Shown: one piece after another, positions 1 through 12,129 of the stretch
Position numbering within the stretch: position 1 is the stretch's first letter
Layout: the number at the start of each line of letters is the position of its first letter
Assembly (NCBI GenBank): GCA_001871085.1
Contig: MNUQ01000157.1
Span: 1 to 38,595, forward strand
Reading direction: 5' to 3'
Length of the DNA stretch: 38,595 nucleotides
From: Desulfovibrionaceae bacterium CG1_02_65_16
Lineage (GTDB): Bacteria > Desulfobacterota > Desulfovibrionia > Desulfovibrionales > Desulfovibrionaceae
Notes under the pieces: generated by a model
Databases searched by the model: none
What the model was told of the DNA's origin: nothing
What the model saw: only the letters and a program-made list of their open reading frames with translations
Program-made: the position numbers and the translations under genes

Positions 1-331
1 CCACCAGAGGCGGAAGCTCCGGCACGGCGGGCAGCGCCCGGCGCGCCTGCCACTGACCGACGGCGAAGCACAGGGCGGTCATGCCCAGCGCCGCAAGCGC
101 AAGGGCCACGCCGCGCCGCGACAGCCCGGCCCAGCGGAACACCACCAGCCCAAGACCCAGCAGCGCCGCCGCGCACAGCGCCGGCTCCGGGTGGCGCAGG
201 CTCCAAATGCCGGCCGCATAGGCCAGGAAATAGACCTCCCAGGCCAGCAAGCCCGGCGGCACGAGCCCACAGGGCGCGACTGCGGCTTGCTGTGGTCCGG
301 CCTGCACCTCGCCTCCCGCGCGCACGTTCAA
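1..331 (-). CDS. ComEC/Rec2-like competence protein, N-terminal part (cut by window edge)
   Basis: The minus strand reads open from about 331 to the window edge and gives the start of an integral membrane protein. Two hydrophobic segments, around residues 28-45 and 50-80, are separated by a short Arg/His/Glu hinge, and a segment rich in Arg, Ala and Pro follows. This is the layout of the DUF4131 region that begins ComEC/Rec2 proteins, which form the inner-membrane channel for DNA uptake. The frame has a TAG stop 27 bases upstream, so the start must be TTG at 331, GTG at 325 or GTG at 307; the last follows a GGGAGG. It starts about 35 bases after the murA stop on the same strand and is probably co-transcribed with murA. 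The assignment rests only on the N-terminal part; the diagnostic competence domain lies outside the window. Confidence 0.55.
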   Translation of the reverse strand, partial: MNVRAGGEVQAGPQQAAVAPCGLVPPGLLAWEVYFLAYAAGIWSLRHPEPALCAAALLGLGLVVFRWAGLSRRGVALALAALGMTALCFAVGQWQARRALPAVPELPPLV

Positions 332-365
332 TGGCTGCCCCGGCGGCTGACCCGACAGCTAGCGG

Positions 366-1625
<1,260 letters not shown>

Positions 1626-1689
1626 GATCCGTCCTTGCTGTTTTCCCGCCGGTTTTGCCGCGCGGGTGGAATTTTGCTGGATTTTGTCC

Positions 1690-1717
1690 TTGACCGTGCC
1701 GGGGGCTTCAGATAAAG
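1690..1717 (+). promoter_or_regulatory. Candidate sigma-70 promoter of tRNA-His
   Basis: TTGACC at 1690-1695 is followed, after 15-17 bases, by GATAAAGA, which gives a -10-like hexamer. The predicted transcript would start around 1723, about ten bases before the tRNA. This is a by-eye match only. Confidence 0.4.
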
Positions 1718-1732
1718 AACTCTTCCTCTTGT

Positions 1733-1809
1733 GGTGAATGTAGCTCAGTTGGCAGAGCACCAGGTTGTGGCCCTGGGGGCCGAGGGTTCAAGCCCCTTCA
1801 TTCACCCCA
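1733..1809 (+). tRNA. tRNA-His (anticodon GTG)
   Basis: A full cloverleaf can be drawn. The acceptor strand GTGAATG pairs with CATTCAC. An extra 5' G (position -1, at 1733) faces C73, the identity feature of histidine tRNAs. The D arm is GCTC/GAGC, the anticodon arm CCAGG/CCTGG carries loop TTGTGGC with anticodon GTG, and the T arm is GAGGG/CCCTT. CCA is encoded at 1807-1809. It sits alone between murA and selB, which both run on the other strand, and has its own terminator. Confidence 0.95.
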
Positions 1810-1820
1810 CTTGAGAATCC

Positions 1821-1852
1821 AAGGCCCCGCGTCACACGGGGCCTTTTCTTTT
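1821..1852 (+). terminator. Rho-independent terminator after tRNA-His
   Basis: AAGGCCCCG pairs with CGGGGCCTT around a short loop, followed by TTCTTTT. It lies 11 bases downstream of the tRNA. Confidence 0.8.
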
Positions 1853-1947
1853 GCCCGGTCAACGGCGCCGCCCTGCCCCATGCCGGCCGCACGCGGCGTG
1901 CGCGGCACTGTGCGCGAGTAGCGCCGCGAATGCAACAGGAAAGCGGC

Positions 1948-3876
<1,929 letters not shown>

Positions 3877-3887
3877 CGGCGTATCTC

Positions 3888-5273
3888 CTAGCTTTTGAGG
3901 AAGGCGCGCAGGGCCTCGACCGTGGCGTGCACGTCCACCTTGGAGAGCACCTCGAAGGGGCTGTGCATGGAGAGCACGGCCGGGCCCATGTCGATGACAT
4001 CCATGCCGTACACGGCCAGGAATTTGGCCACGGTGCCGCCGCCGCCAATGTCCACCTTGCCCAGTTCGGCCATGTGCCAGGGCACGTTCGCGGCGTCCAG
4101 AATGTTGCGCAGGTAGGCCACAAACTCGGGGTGCGCGTCGTTGGCGCCCACCTTGCCCCGGTGGCCGGTGAACTTGTTGAAGCACGGGCCCTGCCCCATA
4201 TAGGCCGCGTTCAGCTTCTCGTAGACATCCGCGTAGTCCGGGTCCATGGCCGCGTTCACGTCCGCGCTGATGGCCATGCCGCGCGCGAACACGTGCGAGA
4301 GCTTGGTCTTGGGCTCCCAGGCGTCCAGAATGTCCTGCAGGGCGTACTCGAAAAAGAGCGACTGCGCGCCGGTTGCGCCCTCGGAGCCGATTTCCTCCTT
4401 GTCCCAAAAAAGCACCAGCTGCGTGTGCTCCGGCTGCTTCTCCGCCAGCAGGGCCTCCAGGGCGCTGAACACGCAGGAGCGGTCGTCGTGCCCGTAGGCC
4501 CCGATCATGCTGGAGTCGAGCCCGACGGAGCGCGCCGGCCCGGCGGGCACCAGCTGGAGTTCGGCGCTGAACAGGTCGCTCTCGGTGATGCCGTAGCGCG
4601 CGTTTAAAAGCTCCAGCACGTGGCGCTTCACGCGGTCCTTGTCCTTGTCGCCAATCTTCTTGACGGGCTCGTGCCCGGCCACGGCGTTCAGCTTCTCGGC
4701 CTCGAAGGCATCGGCCAGCTTCTGCTCCGCCTGCTTGTAGGCCAGGTGCGGCAACAGGTCGGTGATGGTCAGCACGGGGTCGCCGGCCGCCTCGCCCACG
4801 CACACCCTGACCACGGAGCCGTCCTTTTTGACCACCACGCCGTGCAGGGCCAGCGGCCGCGCCATCCACTGGTGCTTGCGGATGCCGCCGTAATAGTGCG
4901 TCTTGAACAGGGCCATGTCCGTATCCTCGTACAGCGGGTGCTGCTTGAGGTCGATGCGCGGGGTGTCGCAGTGCGCGCCCACCAGCCGGAAGCCTTCGGA
5001 AAGGGGCTTCTTGCCGCGCCGGGCCAGCAGCACGGTCTTGCCGCGCTGGGCGTTCACGTAGGCCTTGGTCTTGGCGTTCAGGGTCTCGCTGAAGCCCCCG
5101 GCGCGGGCGGCGGCCAGCACATAGTCCACGGTCTCGCGCTCGGTTTTGCAGCGGGTGAGGAAATCCATGTACTTGACGGCGCAGGCCTCCACGGCCTTCT
5201 TGTCCGCGGCGGAGGAATACACGTCCCAACAGTTGCGGGCGGAATGTTCAAGCTCAGGCGTCTTCTTGATCAC
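3888..5273 (-). CDS. M18 family aminopeptidase
   Basis: The product, about 461 residues, looks like a cytoplasmic zinc aminopeptidase of family M18 (aspartyl aminopeptidase / aminopeptidase I). Visible landmarks are [12 protein letters not shown] with a metal-ligand His, [13 protein letters not shown], the DKEEIGSEG segment with adjacent catalytic and ligand Glu, and MHSPFEV near the C-terminus with the last His. The GTG start at 5273 is preferred because GGAG sits seven bases upstream; an ATG at 5309 would give a longer overlap with selA. With the GTG start the overlap with the end of selA is 20 bases. It lies between selA and selB, an unusual partner for selenocysteine genes. The specific substrate cannot be told from sequence. 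Confidence 0.88.
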   Translation of the reverse strand: MIKKTPELEHSARNCWDVYSSAADKKAVEACAVKYMDFLTRCKTERETVDYVLAAARAGGFSETLNAKTKAYVNAQRGKTVLLARRGKKPLSEGFRLVGAHCDTPRIDLKQHPLYEDTDMALFKTHYYGGIRKHQWMARPLALHGVVVKKDGSVVRVCVGEAAGDPVLTITDLLPHLAYKQAEQKLADAFEAEKLNAVAGHEPVKKIGDKDKDRVKRHVLELLNARYGITESDLFSAELQLVPAGPARSVGLDSSMIGAYGHDDRSCVFSALEALLAEKQPEHTQLVLFWDKEEIGSEGATGAQSLFFEYALQDILDAWEPKTKLSHVFARGMAISADVNAAMDPDYADVYEKLNAAYMGQGPCFNKFTGHRGKVGANDAHPEFVAYLRNILDAANVPWHMAELGKVDIGGGGTVAKFLAVYGMDVIDMGPAVLSMHSPFEVLSKVDVHATVEALRAFLKS

Positions 5274-6753
5274 AATCAAACTCCAGTAGGGGCCCTTGCC
5301 CCGGTTCATTTGAGATGTCGCCCAGCGCTTGGCGCAGGGCGGAAAGCACAAGGGGATGTTCGCCCGCGTCCAGCGTGCGCGGGTCCAGGCACAACGCGTC
5401 GTCCTCCACGCGGCCGACAAGCGGCGGATCGGTGGCCAGCAGCGCCCCGCGCAAGGCCTCTACTGTCAAAGCGCCCGGGACGTCAGCCGGCTTGAGGCAC
5501 ACAAGCGCCGTGGGCAGATCGGCCTCGGGAAAGGCCCCGCCGCCCACGCGCGAGCTGCCCGCGCGCACGCCGATGTCCAGCCTGCCCGGAAAATGTTTGC
5601 GCAACAGCCCGGCCAGCCGCGCCGCCTGCGCCCGCAGGGAGACCAGCGGCCGCGTCATCATGGCCAGGGTGGGCACGCGCCGGCGCGCCAGCTCCGGGTC
5701 CAGGTACAGGCGCAGGGTGGCCTCCAGGGCGGCCAGGGTCAATTTGTCGATGCGCAGGGCGCGGTTGAGCTGGTTCTTTTTGATGCGCTCAATGATCTCC
5801 CGCCGGCCCACGATGATGCCCGCCTGCGGACCGCCCAGGACCTTGTCGCCGGAAAAGCTGACCACGTCCGCGCCTTGCGCCACGGCCTCCTGCGCCGTGG
5901 GTTCGCCGGGCAGGCCGTCGCCCTCGAAACGCAGCAGGCTGCCGCTGCCCAGGTCCTCAATGACCGGCAGGCCGTAGGAGCCCGCCAGAGCCTTGAGCTC
6001 GGCCAGCGGCACCTCCTTCACAAAGCCGGTCATGCGGTAGTTGCTGGTGTGGACCTTCATGATGGCCGCCGTGTCCGAGCCGATGGCGGATTCATAGTCG
6101 CGCAGGTGCGTTCGGTTGGTGGCGCCCACCTCGCGCAGGGTGGCCCCGCTTTTGGCCATCACCTCTGGGATGCGGAAGCTGCCGCCGATCTCCACCAGCT
6201 GCCCGCGCGAGACGATGACCTCGCGTCCCTTGCACAGGGTGTCCAGCACGATGAGCACGGCCGCGGCGTTGTTGTTCACCACCAGCGCCGCCTCGGCGCC
6301 GGTGAGCCGGCAGAGCAGCTCCTCCACGTGGGCATAGCGGCTGCCGCGCGCCCCGGTGGCGAGGTTGAACTCCAGGTTCGAATAGTGGGCGGCGGCGCTG
6401 GCCACGGCGGCCACGGCCTCCGGGGCGAGCAGGGAGCGGCCCATGTTGGTGTGCACCACCACGCCCGTGGCGTTGAGCACGCGGCGGAAGCGCGGTCGCA
6501 GGCCCTGGCGCACATAGGCGGCCAGGCGCGGGGTCAGCGCAGACAGCTCCAGCTGGCCGGCGGCGCTTATGGCCCCGGCGCGGATCTCCTCGCGCACGAG
6601 GTCGAGAAAGGCGTTGACCAGATCCTTGACGAGCGGACGCGGAGCGTCAGCCAACCAGCTTGCGGCATGCTGATCCAGCACGGCCAGCACGTGGTCCACG
6701 GCGGGTATGTGGCGGTAAAGCGCGTTCACCGTGTCGCTGGCTGGCGTGTTCAC
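5254..6753 (-). CDS. selA: L-seryl-tRNA(Sec) selenium transferase
   Basis: SelA converts Ser-tRNA(Sec) to Sec-tRNA(Sec) using selenophosphate and pyridoxal phosphate. The 499-residue protein has the family N-terminal domain, the NATGVVVHTNMGRS motif around residues 94-107, and the PLP-binding Lys304 in SFSGDKVLGGPQAG. It starts with GTG at 6753, preceded by GGGAGG eight bases upstream. Its start codon overlaps the folC stop by four bases (GTGA), so translation is probably coupled. selC and selD, also needed for the pathway, are not in this window. Confidence 0.96.
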   Translation of the reverse strand: MNTPASDTVNALYRHIPAVDHVLAVLDQHAASWLADAPRPLVKDLVNAFLDLVREEIRAGAISAAGQLELSALTPRLAAYVRQGLRPRFRRVLNATGVVVHTNMGRSLLAPEAVAAVASAAAHYSNLEFNLATGARGSRYAHVEELLCRLTGAEAALVVNNNAAAVLIVLDTLCKGREVIVSRGQLVEIGGSFRIPEVMAKSGATLREVGATNRTHLRDYESAIGSDTAAIMKVHTSNYRMTGFVKEVPLAELKALAGSYGLPVIEDLGSGSLLRFEGDGLPGEPTAQEAVAQGADVVSFSGDKVLGGPQAGIIVGRREIIERIKKNQLNRALRIDKLTLAALEATLRLYLDPELARRRVPTLAMMTRPLVSLRAQAARLAGLLRKHFPGRLDIGVRAGSSRVGGGAFPEADLPTALVCLKPADVPGALTVEALRGALLATDPPLVGRVEDDALCLDPRTLDAGEHPLVLSALRQALGDISNEPGQGPLLEFDCDQEDA

Positions 6754-8099
6754 AAATTGGACCTCCCGGAGCCGCCGGGCTCCGCGTCCCGTTTAAGCAG
6801 CCAAGGATGCGTTGTATAAAACTCGCCCAGCAAATACAAGGAACCGCAGACCAGCACAGGGCCGCCCTCGTCGCGCAGGTCCGCCAGCGCGGCGATGACG
6901 TTTGGCGCGCTTTGCGTTCCCGGTCCGAGCATGTCCGCCAGCTCCTGGGCCCCAAGCGCCCGTTCGCAGCCGGAAATACCCACGGCGATGAGGCGCGCGT
7001 CGCCAGCCATGGCGCGAACAAGCGGCAGCATGTCGGCCAGCGGCTTGTCGCGCAGGCAGCCGAAGATCACGGTGGAGGGACGGATGGCGTCCGCCGTCAG
7101 CGAGGTGGCCAGCGCCTTCAGGCCATGGGCGTTGTGCCCGCCGTCGAGCACCAGCCGACGCGGCAGGCCGGGCGCGTCGGTCACCATCTGCATGCGCCCG
7201 GGGATAAAGGCCCGGGAGAAGGCCTCGCGGCAGGTCTCCTCGAACACGGGCAGCCGCAGCCGCGCGGCCAGCACATGGAACGCGGCCAGCGCCGTGCGGG
7301 CGTTCTGCTCCTGGTGCAGGCCGGGAAGCGAGAGGAACAGGTCGCGCATGGGCCGCACGGTGAGCCCGGACCCGGGCGCGGCGAGCTTGCCCGGCTGCAC
7401 GCGGCCGTTGGCGCGGCTGTAGTACAGCACGTCCTCGGCGGGAATGAGCTCCGATCCCACCGCCTCCGCGTTGCGGCGCAGAACGTCCCAGACGGACGCC
7501 TCCTGCCCGGCGCTAACGGCCACGCCGCCCGCGCGCATGGCGCCGGCCTTGTCCTCGGCGATCTTCTCCAGCGTGTCGCCCAAAATATTCATATGGTCCA
7601 TGCCGATGGGCGTGAACACCGTAAGCGTCGGGGAAAGCACGTTGGTGGCGTCGTAGCGGCCGCCAAGACCGGACTCCATCACTGCAACATCCACACCTGC
7701 GTCGTCGCCGGTGTCCTCAAAAGCCAGCAGCGAAAGCGCGGTCAACACCTCGAAATATGTGAGCCCCAACCCCTCGGATTCTTCAAAGACGCGCGCGCCG
7801 AGCCGGGCCCAGGTCTCCTCGGAGAGCATAACCCCGTCCACCAGGATGCGCTCGCGCGGGGTGATGAAGTGCGGACTGACGGAGAGGCCCACGCGCAGGC
7901 CATGGGCGCGCAAAAGCTCCGCCAGAATGGTGGCCGTGGAGCCCTTGCCGTTGGTGCCCACCACATGCAGCACGGGAAAACGCGGCGCGCCGTGCCGGGC
8001 CACAAAGGCGGCCATGCGGTCCAGCGTCAGGTCCATGTGGAACAGGCCCAAACCGTCCAGCCGGGTCAAAAAATCGGAATAAGAAAACGTTTGCGTCAC
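6750..8099 (-). CDS. folC: Bifunctional folylpolyglutamate / dihydrofolate synthase
   Basis: FolC makes dihydrofolate from dihydropteroate and glutamate and extends the polyglutamate tail of folates. The ATP-binding P-loop GTNGKGST is at about residues 48-55, preceded by the family signature LGLFHMDLTLDRM. SPHFITPRERI and MESGLGGRYDATN further along are typical. Near the C-terminus LDGGHNAHG is the glutamate ligase motif. GTG at 8099 with AAGG upstream gives 449 residues. An alternative GTG at 8129 adds ten residues but would start inside the likely tRNA-Arg promoter. It is the first gene of the operon with selA, the M18 peptidase and selB. Confidence 0.93.
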   Translation of the reverse strand: MTQTFSYSDFLTRLDGLGLFHMDLTLDRMAAFVARHGAPRFPVLHVVGTNGKGSTATILAELLRAHGLRVGLSVSPHFITPRERILVDGVMLSEETWARLGARVFEESEGLGLTYFEVLTALSLLAFEDTGDDAGVDVAVMESGLGGRYDATNVLSPTLTVFTPIGMDHMNILGDTLEKIAEDKAGAMRAGGVAVSAGQEASVWDVLRRNAEAVGSELIPAEDVLYYSRANGRVQPGKLAAPGSGLTVRPMRDLFLSLPGLHQEQNARTALAAFHVLAARLRLPVFEETCREAFSRAFIPGRMQMVTDAPGLPRRLVLDGGHNAHGLKALATSLTADAIRPSTVIFGCLRDKPLADMLPLVRAMAGDARLIAVGISGCERALGAQELADMLGPGTQSAPNVIAALADLRDEGGPVLVCGSLYLLGEFYTTHPWLLKRDAEPGGSGRSNL

Positions 8100-8121
8100 G
8101 ATGGCCTTTGCGGCGCGGCTC

Positions 8122-8150
8122 TTGACCACGCTCTTGAGCTTGTTTAGTGA
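8122..8150 (+). promoter_or_regulatory. Candidate promoter of tRNA-Arg
   Basis: TTGACC at 8122-8127 is followed by a weak -10 (TTTAGT or TAGTGA, 15-17 bases on). The predicted start is roughly ten bases before the tRNA. The -35 box is good and the -10 poor, so this is tentative. Confidence 0.35.
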
Positions 8151-8163
8151 AGAGGTCCCACGC

Positions 8164-8240
<77 letters not shown>

Positions 8241-8249
8241 ATTATTCAG

Positions 8250-8292
8250 AGGAGTTATGCTGTAACAGGCGTAACTCCTTTTCTTATTCTGC
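8250..8292 (+). terminator. Rho-independent terminator after tRNA-Arg
   Basis: AGGAGTTA at 8250-8257 pairs perfectly with TAACTCCT at 8272-8279, followed by TTTTCTTATTCT. Confidence 0.85.
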
Positions 8293-8393
8293 TCCTTCTT
8301 GCTTATCCAGCCGCGCAGCAATCCCCTGGTCCGCAGCAGATTAATGGACAACTGCGGGTATACCCCAGGAAGGTCATGGAGCCAAGCCGCATC

Positions 8394-8420
8394 TTGACAC
8401 GCCCCGCGCATCAGGTATGT
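8394..8420 (+). promoter_or_regulatory. Weak candidate promoter of the cyclase gene
   Basis: A perfect -35 TTGACA at 8394-8399 is followed after 16 bases by TATGTC, a weak -10. The putative start would be some 45 bases before the ATG at 8473. Confidence 0.3.
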
Positions 8421-8472
8421 CGAATTTGTGGAGCGGACTATGCCGCAAACGGCAGAGGGGCGAGGTTCACGC

Positions 8473-10656
8473 ATGGCTCAAGAGACAGCAACACCGACGC
8501 CGCGAACGCGTCGCTCCGTCGTGCGGCTGCGCACGGCCATCATCCTGTTCTTTTCGGTCATCCTGGCCATCACCGAGGCCGCGACCTGGCTCTACTACCG
8601 GCAAAGCATCGAGAGCGCCCGGCATGAGGCGGCGCGGCACATTCTGGCCGCGGGCGACAAGATCACCCTTTCCGCCCGGCTGCTGACCAAACCGCTGTCC
8701 ACCCTGTGCGACGCCGCGCCAACACTGCCAGACGCCGGCGTGGAGACGCGGGGGTTCGAGCATCCCCTGCGGGACTACCTTCTTGCGTTTCTTGACAGCC
8801 ACCCCGAGACCTATTCGCTCTATTTCGGCTATGCCGACGGCGGCTACCACCAGGCCGTGCTGCTGGCGAACCGCCCGCAGGCGGCGCGCGGCCTGGGCGC
8901 GCCCCGGCAAACCCGCTACGCCTTGCGCAGCATCAGCGTCGACGCGCGCGGGGTGCGCATGGAGCGCTGGCGCTTCCTCGACCGCGACCGCAGGACGCTC
9001 GGCGAAACCACTGCCCGCCCCGCGACCTATGATCCCAGGCGGCGCCCCTGGTTCACGGCCGCCGTGCCCGGAACGTCCGTCAAGACGGACCTCTATCCTT
9101 TCAGCAGCACGGGAGCCTTGGGGATCACCATGGCCCGCCGCGTTCCCGGCCCGGCAGGCGCTGTGTTCGGCCTGGACCTGACGCTGACGAACCTCTCCGA
9201 CTTTTTGCGCGCGGCGCGCATCGGCGCTTCCGGCTCCCTGGTCCTGTTCAACACGGATGGCCAGCTCATCGCCTATTCGGACGAGGCCCGGCTCACACGC
9301 ATGGCGACAACGCGCGGCGGCGGCACGGTGGCCGTCCGCTCGGAGGTGCAGGACCTGCACGACCCCGTGGCCCAGGCGGCCTACGCGCTGTTTACCAAAA
9401 ACGGCCGCGCCGCCTTCGAGACGCAGCGAATGACCGTGGACGGCACGGCCTATCTCGTCAGCGTGCGGCCCATGCGCGAGCTGAACTCGCGCGGGGACTA
9501 CATGGCCATCATCGCCGGCGAGAAGGACTTCATGACCACGGCGGAGCGCATGCGTACCCAGGGCGTGCTGTTCGCCCTGGGCCTGCTGGCGCTGGGCGTG
9601 CCGCTTTTGCTGTTCGTCTCGGCGAACCTTGCGCGCACGCTGGGCCGGCTTACCGAGGAGGCCGAGCGCATCAGCCGCCTGGAAATGGATTCCAGCCAGA
9701 CCATCATCTCGCACATCGACGAGGTGGACCGGCTTGGCGAGGCGGTGTCGCACATGCGCGCGGCGCTGTTCTCCGCCTGCCGCTACCTGCCGCTCTCGCT
9801 GGTGCGCCAGGTCGCGTGCAGCGGCAAGATTCCCTGCCTCGGCGGCGAACGGCGCGACATCACCCTGCTCTTCACCGACGTGCAAAACTTCACCAGCCTC
9901 TCCGACGACATGCCGCCGGAAGACCTCATGGCCGCCATGTCCGAGTATTTCGAAATCGTCGGCCAGGCCATTCTTAAAAGCGAAGGCACCATCGACAAGT
10001 TCATCGGGGATTCGGTGATGGCTTTTTGGAACGCCCCGCTCGCCACGGAGAACCACGTGGAGAACGCCTGCCTCGCCGCGCTCCGGCTCTCCCAGGCCTC
10101 GCAGGAGCTCAACGCCCGGCGCAAGGAGTCCGGCGGTCCGGTCATGCTCACCCGCGTGGGCATCCACACGGGCACGGCCATTGTGGGCAATGTGGGCGCA
10201 AGCGACCGCATGAACTACACGGCCCTGGGGCCTGTGGTGAATTTGGCCAGCCGCCTGGAAGGCCTGAACAAGTACTACGCCACACGCATTCTGGTGAGCC
10301 ACGATGTGCGCGACAAGGCCAGGCGGAACTTTCTGTTCCGCTCTGTGGATGTGGTGGTGCCCAAGGGCGTGCGCGAACCGCTGCCCATCTTTGAACTGGT
10401 GGGGGCCATGCCGCAAAGCCCTTACGCCGATGTGGCCGCGCCACGCGCCATGCTCGGCTTTTGCTCACGCTGGGAGCGGGCCATGGCGCTCTACCGCACG
10501 GTGCAGTGGGAAAAGGCGCTGGAGGAGTTCTCCGCCCTGCGCGCGGCCGCGCCCGAGGACTTTGTGGCGGCCATGTATGTGCAGCGCGTGCGCCGCCTGC
10601 TGGCCAACAAGCCCGGCAAGGATTGGAAGGCCGTGCAGAAGTTCATGCACAAATAG
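8473..10656 (+). CDS. Membrane class III adenylate/guanylate cyclase with Cache sensor and HAMP
   Basis: The 727-residue protein has an N-terminal membrane helix (about residues 16-40), a large extracytoplasmic region with Cache-like features (YFGYADGGYHQ and DPRRRPWF), a second membrane helix near residues 365-385, a HAMP-like linker, and a C-terminal class III cyclase domain. Metal-binding Asp469 is in FTDVQNFT and Asp513 in GDSVMAFW. Lys509 fits an ATP-specific pocket, so cAMP is the likelier product. The ATG at 8473 has GAGG seven bases upstream. An ATG at 8440 with GGAG is a rival start, but its extra codons are atypical for this genome. The bacteriohemerythrin gene follows after eight bases. 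The signal sensed is unknown. Confidence 0.88.
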   Translation: MAQETATPTPRTRRSVVRLRTAIILFFSVILAITEAATWLYYRQSIESARHEAARHILAAGDKITLSARLLTKPLSTLCDAAPTLPDAGVETRGFEHPLRDYLLAFLDSHPETYSLYFGYADGGYHQAVLLANRPQAARGLGAPRQTRYALRSISVDARGVRMERWRFLDRDRRTLGETTARPATYDPRRRPWFTAAVPGTSVKTDLYPFSSTGALGITMARRVPGPAGAVFGLDLTLTNLSDFLRAARIGASGSLVLFNTDGQLIAYSDEARLTRMATTRGGGTVAVRSEVQDLHDPVAQAAYALFTKNGRAAFETQRMTVDGTAYLVSVRPMRELNSRGDYMAIIAGEKDFMTTAERMRTQGVLFALGLLALGVPLLLFVSANLARTLGRLTEEAERISRLEMDSSQTIISHIDEVDRLGEAVSHMRAALFSACRYLPLSLVRQVACSGKIPCLGGERRDITLLFTDVQNFTSLSDDMPPEDLMAAMSEYFEIVGQAILKSEGTIDKFIGDSVMAFWNAPLATENHVENACLAALRLSQASQELNARRKESGGPVMLTRVGIHTGTAIVGNVGASDRMNYTALGPVVNLASRLEGLNKYYATRILVSHDVRDKARRNFLFRSVDVVVPKGVREPLPIFELVGAMPQSPYADVAAPRAMLGFCSRWERAMALYRTVQWEKALEEFSALRAAAPEDFVAAMYVQRVRRLLANKPGKDWKAVQKFMHK

Positions 10657-10664
10657 GGGGGATT

Positions 10665-11078
10665 GTGGAGACAGTGCAGTGGCTGGACAGCATGTCCATC
10701 GGCGACGCGGAAATCGACCGGCAGCACAAGCAACTCCTGCAAATGATCAACCAGACCTGGGAGACGGCGCAGGGGAAGGAGGCCGATAAGCAGACCGGCG
10801 TGGCGCTGCGCCGCCTATGCGACTACGTGATTGAGCACTTCGCCTCAGAGGAGGCGTTGATGGACCCGGACGCCTACCCGGAATACGACCGCCACGTGCA
10901 GGAGCACATTGAGGGCTCCATGCGCGCGCTGGATTTTCTAGAGGCCGCAAGCGAGGGCCGCGTTGTTGGCCTGGAGGAATTCCTGGCCTTCGCCGTGGAG
11001 TGGGTGCGCCACCACATCCAGGAAACCGACAAGACTCTCGGCGAGTTTCTGGCGCGCAAACGCGCGGAACCGCTTTAG
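10665..11078 (+). CDS. Bacteriohemerythrin
   Basis: This is a 137-residue single-domain hemerythrin, an O2- or iron-binding four-helix bundle with a diiron site. All ligand positions are visible: His21 (IDRQHKQL), His58 and Glu62 (HFASEE), His77 and His81 (HVQEH), and His116 with Asp121 (HHIQETD). The chosen start is GTG at 10665, close behind GGGGGG; GTG at 10674 is possible. It starts eight bases after the cyclase stop, so the two are likely co-transcribed. In anaerobes such proteins are usually linked to oxygen sensing or handling. The link to the cyclase is inferred from position only. Confidence 0.92.
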   Translation: METVQWLDSMSIGDAEIDRQHKQLLQMINQTWETAQGKEADKQTGVALRRLCDYVIEHFASEEALMDPDAYPEYDRHVQEHIEGSMRALDFLEAASEGRVVGLEEFLAFAVEWVRHHIQETDKTLGEFLARKRAEPL

Positions 11079-11099
11079 ACGGCCTCCCCCCACGCGCGC

Positions 11100-11128
11100 T
11101 TTACACGCCTGCTGACGCGGGGTATATG
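11100..11128 (+). promoter_or_regulatory. Candidate sigma-70 promoter of cheV
   Basis: TTTACA at 11100-11105 and TATATG at 11123-11128 are 17 bases apart. The transcript would start about 35 bases before the cheV ATG. Confidence 0.5.
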
Positions 11129-11169
11129 GTGGCATTGCGTCACGCCCCCCCGCCAACACAGGAGCCCGC

Positions 11170-12117
11170 ATGAACGACACCGGCATCCTGCTGGAAACAG
11201 GCACCAACGAACTGGAGATCCTTGAGTTCCACATCGATGGAGAAGGCGAGGCCGACGGCCCGCCCGAGCGCCACTCCTTCGGCGTCAACGTCGCCAAGGT
11301 CATGGAGGTCATCGAGAGCCCGCGCCTGGAGCCCCAGCCCGGCGCCGCGCACCCCAGCTACCGTGGGCTCATCCCCCTGCGCCACCACATCCTGCCGGTC
11401 ATCGATCTGGCCGTGTGGCTGGGCATCGCCAAGGTCCAGGCCCCGCGCGACAACGTCATTATCACCGAGTTCAGCAAAACCATCACCGGCTTCATCGTCT
11501 CCGGCGTCACGGGCATCCACCGCGTGGGCTGGCCGGAGGTCATTCCGCCGGACGGCTATATGCCCAAGACCGGCATCCAGGCCATTATCGGCCTCATCGA
11601 ACGCGACGGCCACTTCATCCAGCTGCTGGACCTGGAGACCATCCTCGCCGACCTTTCGCCCTCGGAGATCGATTTCGACGCGCCGCCGCAAACCGTGGCC
11701 CCCGGGGAACTCAAGGCCCTCGTGGCCGACGATTCCGCCACCATCCGCCTGATGATCCAGAAAACGCTGGAGCGCTCGGGCATCACGCCCATCGTGACCG
11801 GCAACGGACAGGAGGCGCAAGACACCCTGCGCACCATGGCCGCCAAGGCCGCGGCCGAGGGACGCCCCCTCTCCGACTTCGTGGACATCCTCATCTCGGA
11901 CATCGAAATGCCGCTGATGGATGGATTCACCCTCACCAAATACGTAAAAACCACACCGGCCCTGCGCCACCTGCCCGTGGTGCTCTACTCGTCCATCATC
12001 ACCGACGAGCTGCGCCACAAGGGCGAAAGCGTGGGCGCGGACCTGCAAATCGCCAAGCCCGACCTGGAGCGTCTGCCCGAGGTTGCGGTGCGGCTGGTTG
12101 GCGCAAAGAACGCCTGA
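11170..12117 (+). CDS. cheV: Chemotaxis protein CheV (CheW domain plus receiver)
   Basis: The 315-residue protein has an N-terminal CheW-like coupling domain (roughly residues 10-170, with the typical IPLRHHILPVIDLA segment) joined to a response-regulator receiver domain (roughly residues 185-310). The receiver shows the acidic pair in VADDSA, phosphoacceptor Asp244 in ISDIEMP, Ser in LYSSI and Lys in AKPD. CheV couples chemoreceptors to CheA and tunes adaptation. AGGAG lies five bases before the ATG. The Hpt gene follows after 12 bases. Confidence 0.93.
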   Translation: MNDTGILLETGTNELEILEFHIDGEGEADGPPERHSFGVNVAKVMEVIESPRLEPQPGAAHPSYRGLIPLRHHILPVIDLAVWLGIAKVQAPRDNVIITEFSKTITGFIVSGVTGIHRVGWPEVIPPDGYMPKTGIQAIIGLIERDGHFIQLLDLETILADLSPSEIDFDAPPQTVAPGELKALVADDSATIRLMIQKTLERSGITPIVTGNGQEAQDTLRTMAAKAAAEGRPLSDFVDILISDIEMPLMDGFTLTKYVKTTPALRHLPVVLYSSIITDELRHKGESVGADLQIAKPDLERLPEVAVRLVGAKNA

Positions 12118-12129
12118 TGGAGCCCCTTG

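Larger units (their letters stand above)
8241..8472 (+). other. Intergenic region between tRNA-Arg and the cyclase gene
   Basis: About 230 bases with no convincing gene. It holds the tRNA terminator at its left end and a weak promoter-like pair near 8394-8420. Short open frames across it have poor codon use for this genome. Confidence 0.6.

Noticed and set aside
8467-10416. A 649-codon open frame on the minus strand
   Set aside because: It is a shadow of the cyclase gene, with His/Gly/Arg-rich low-complexity sequence.
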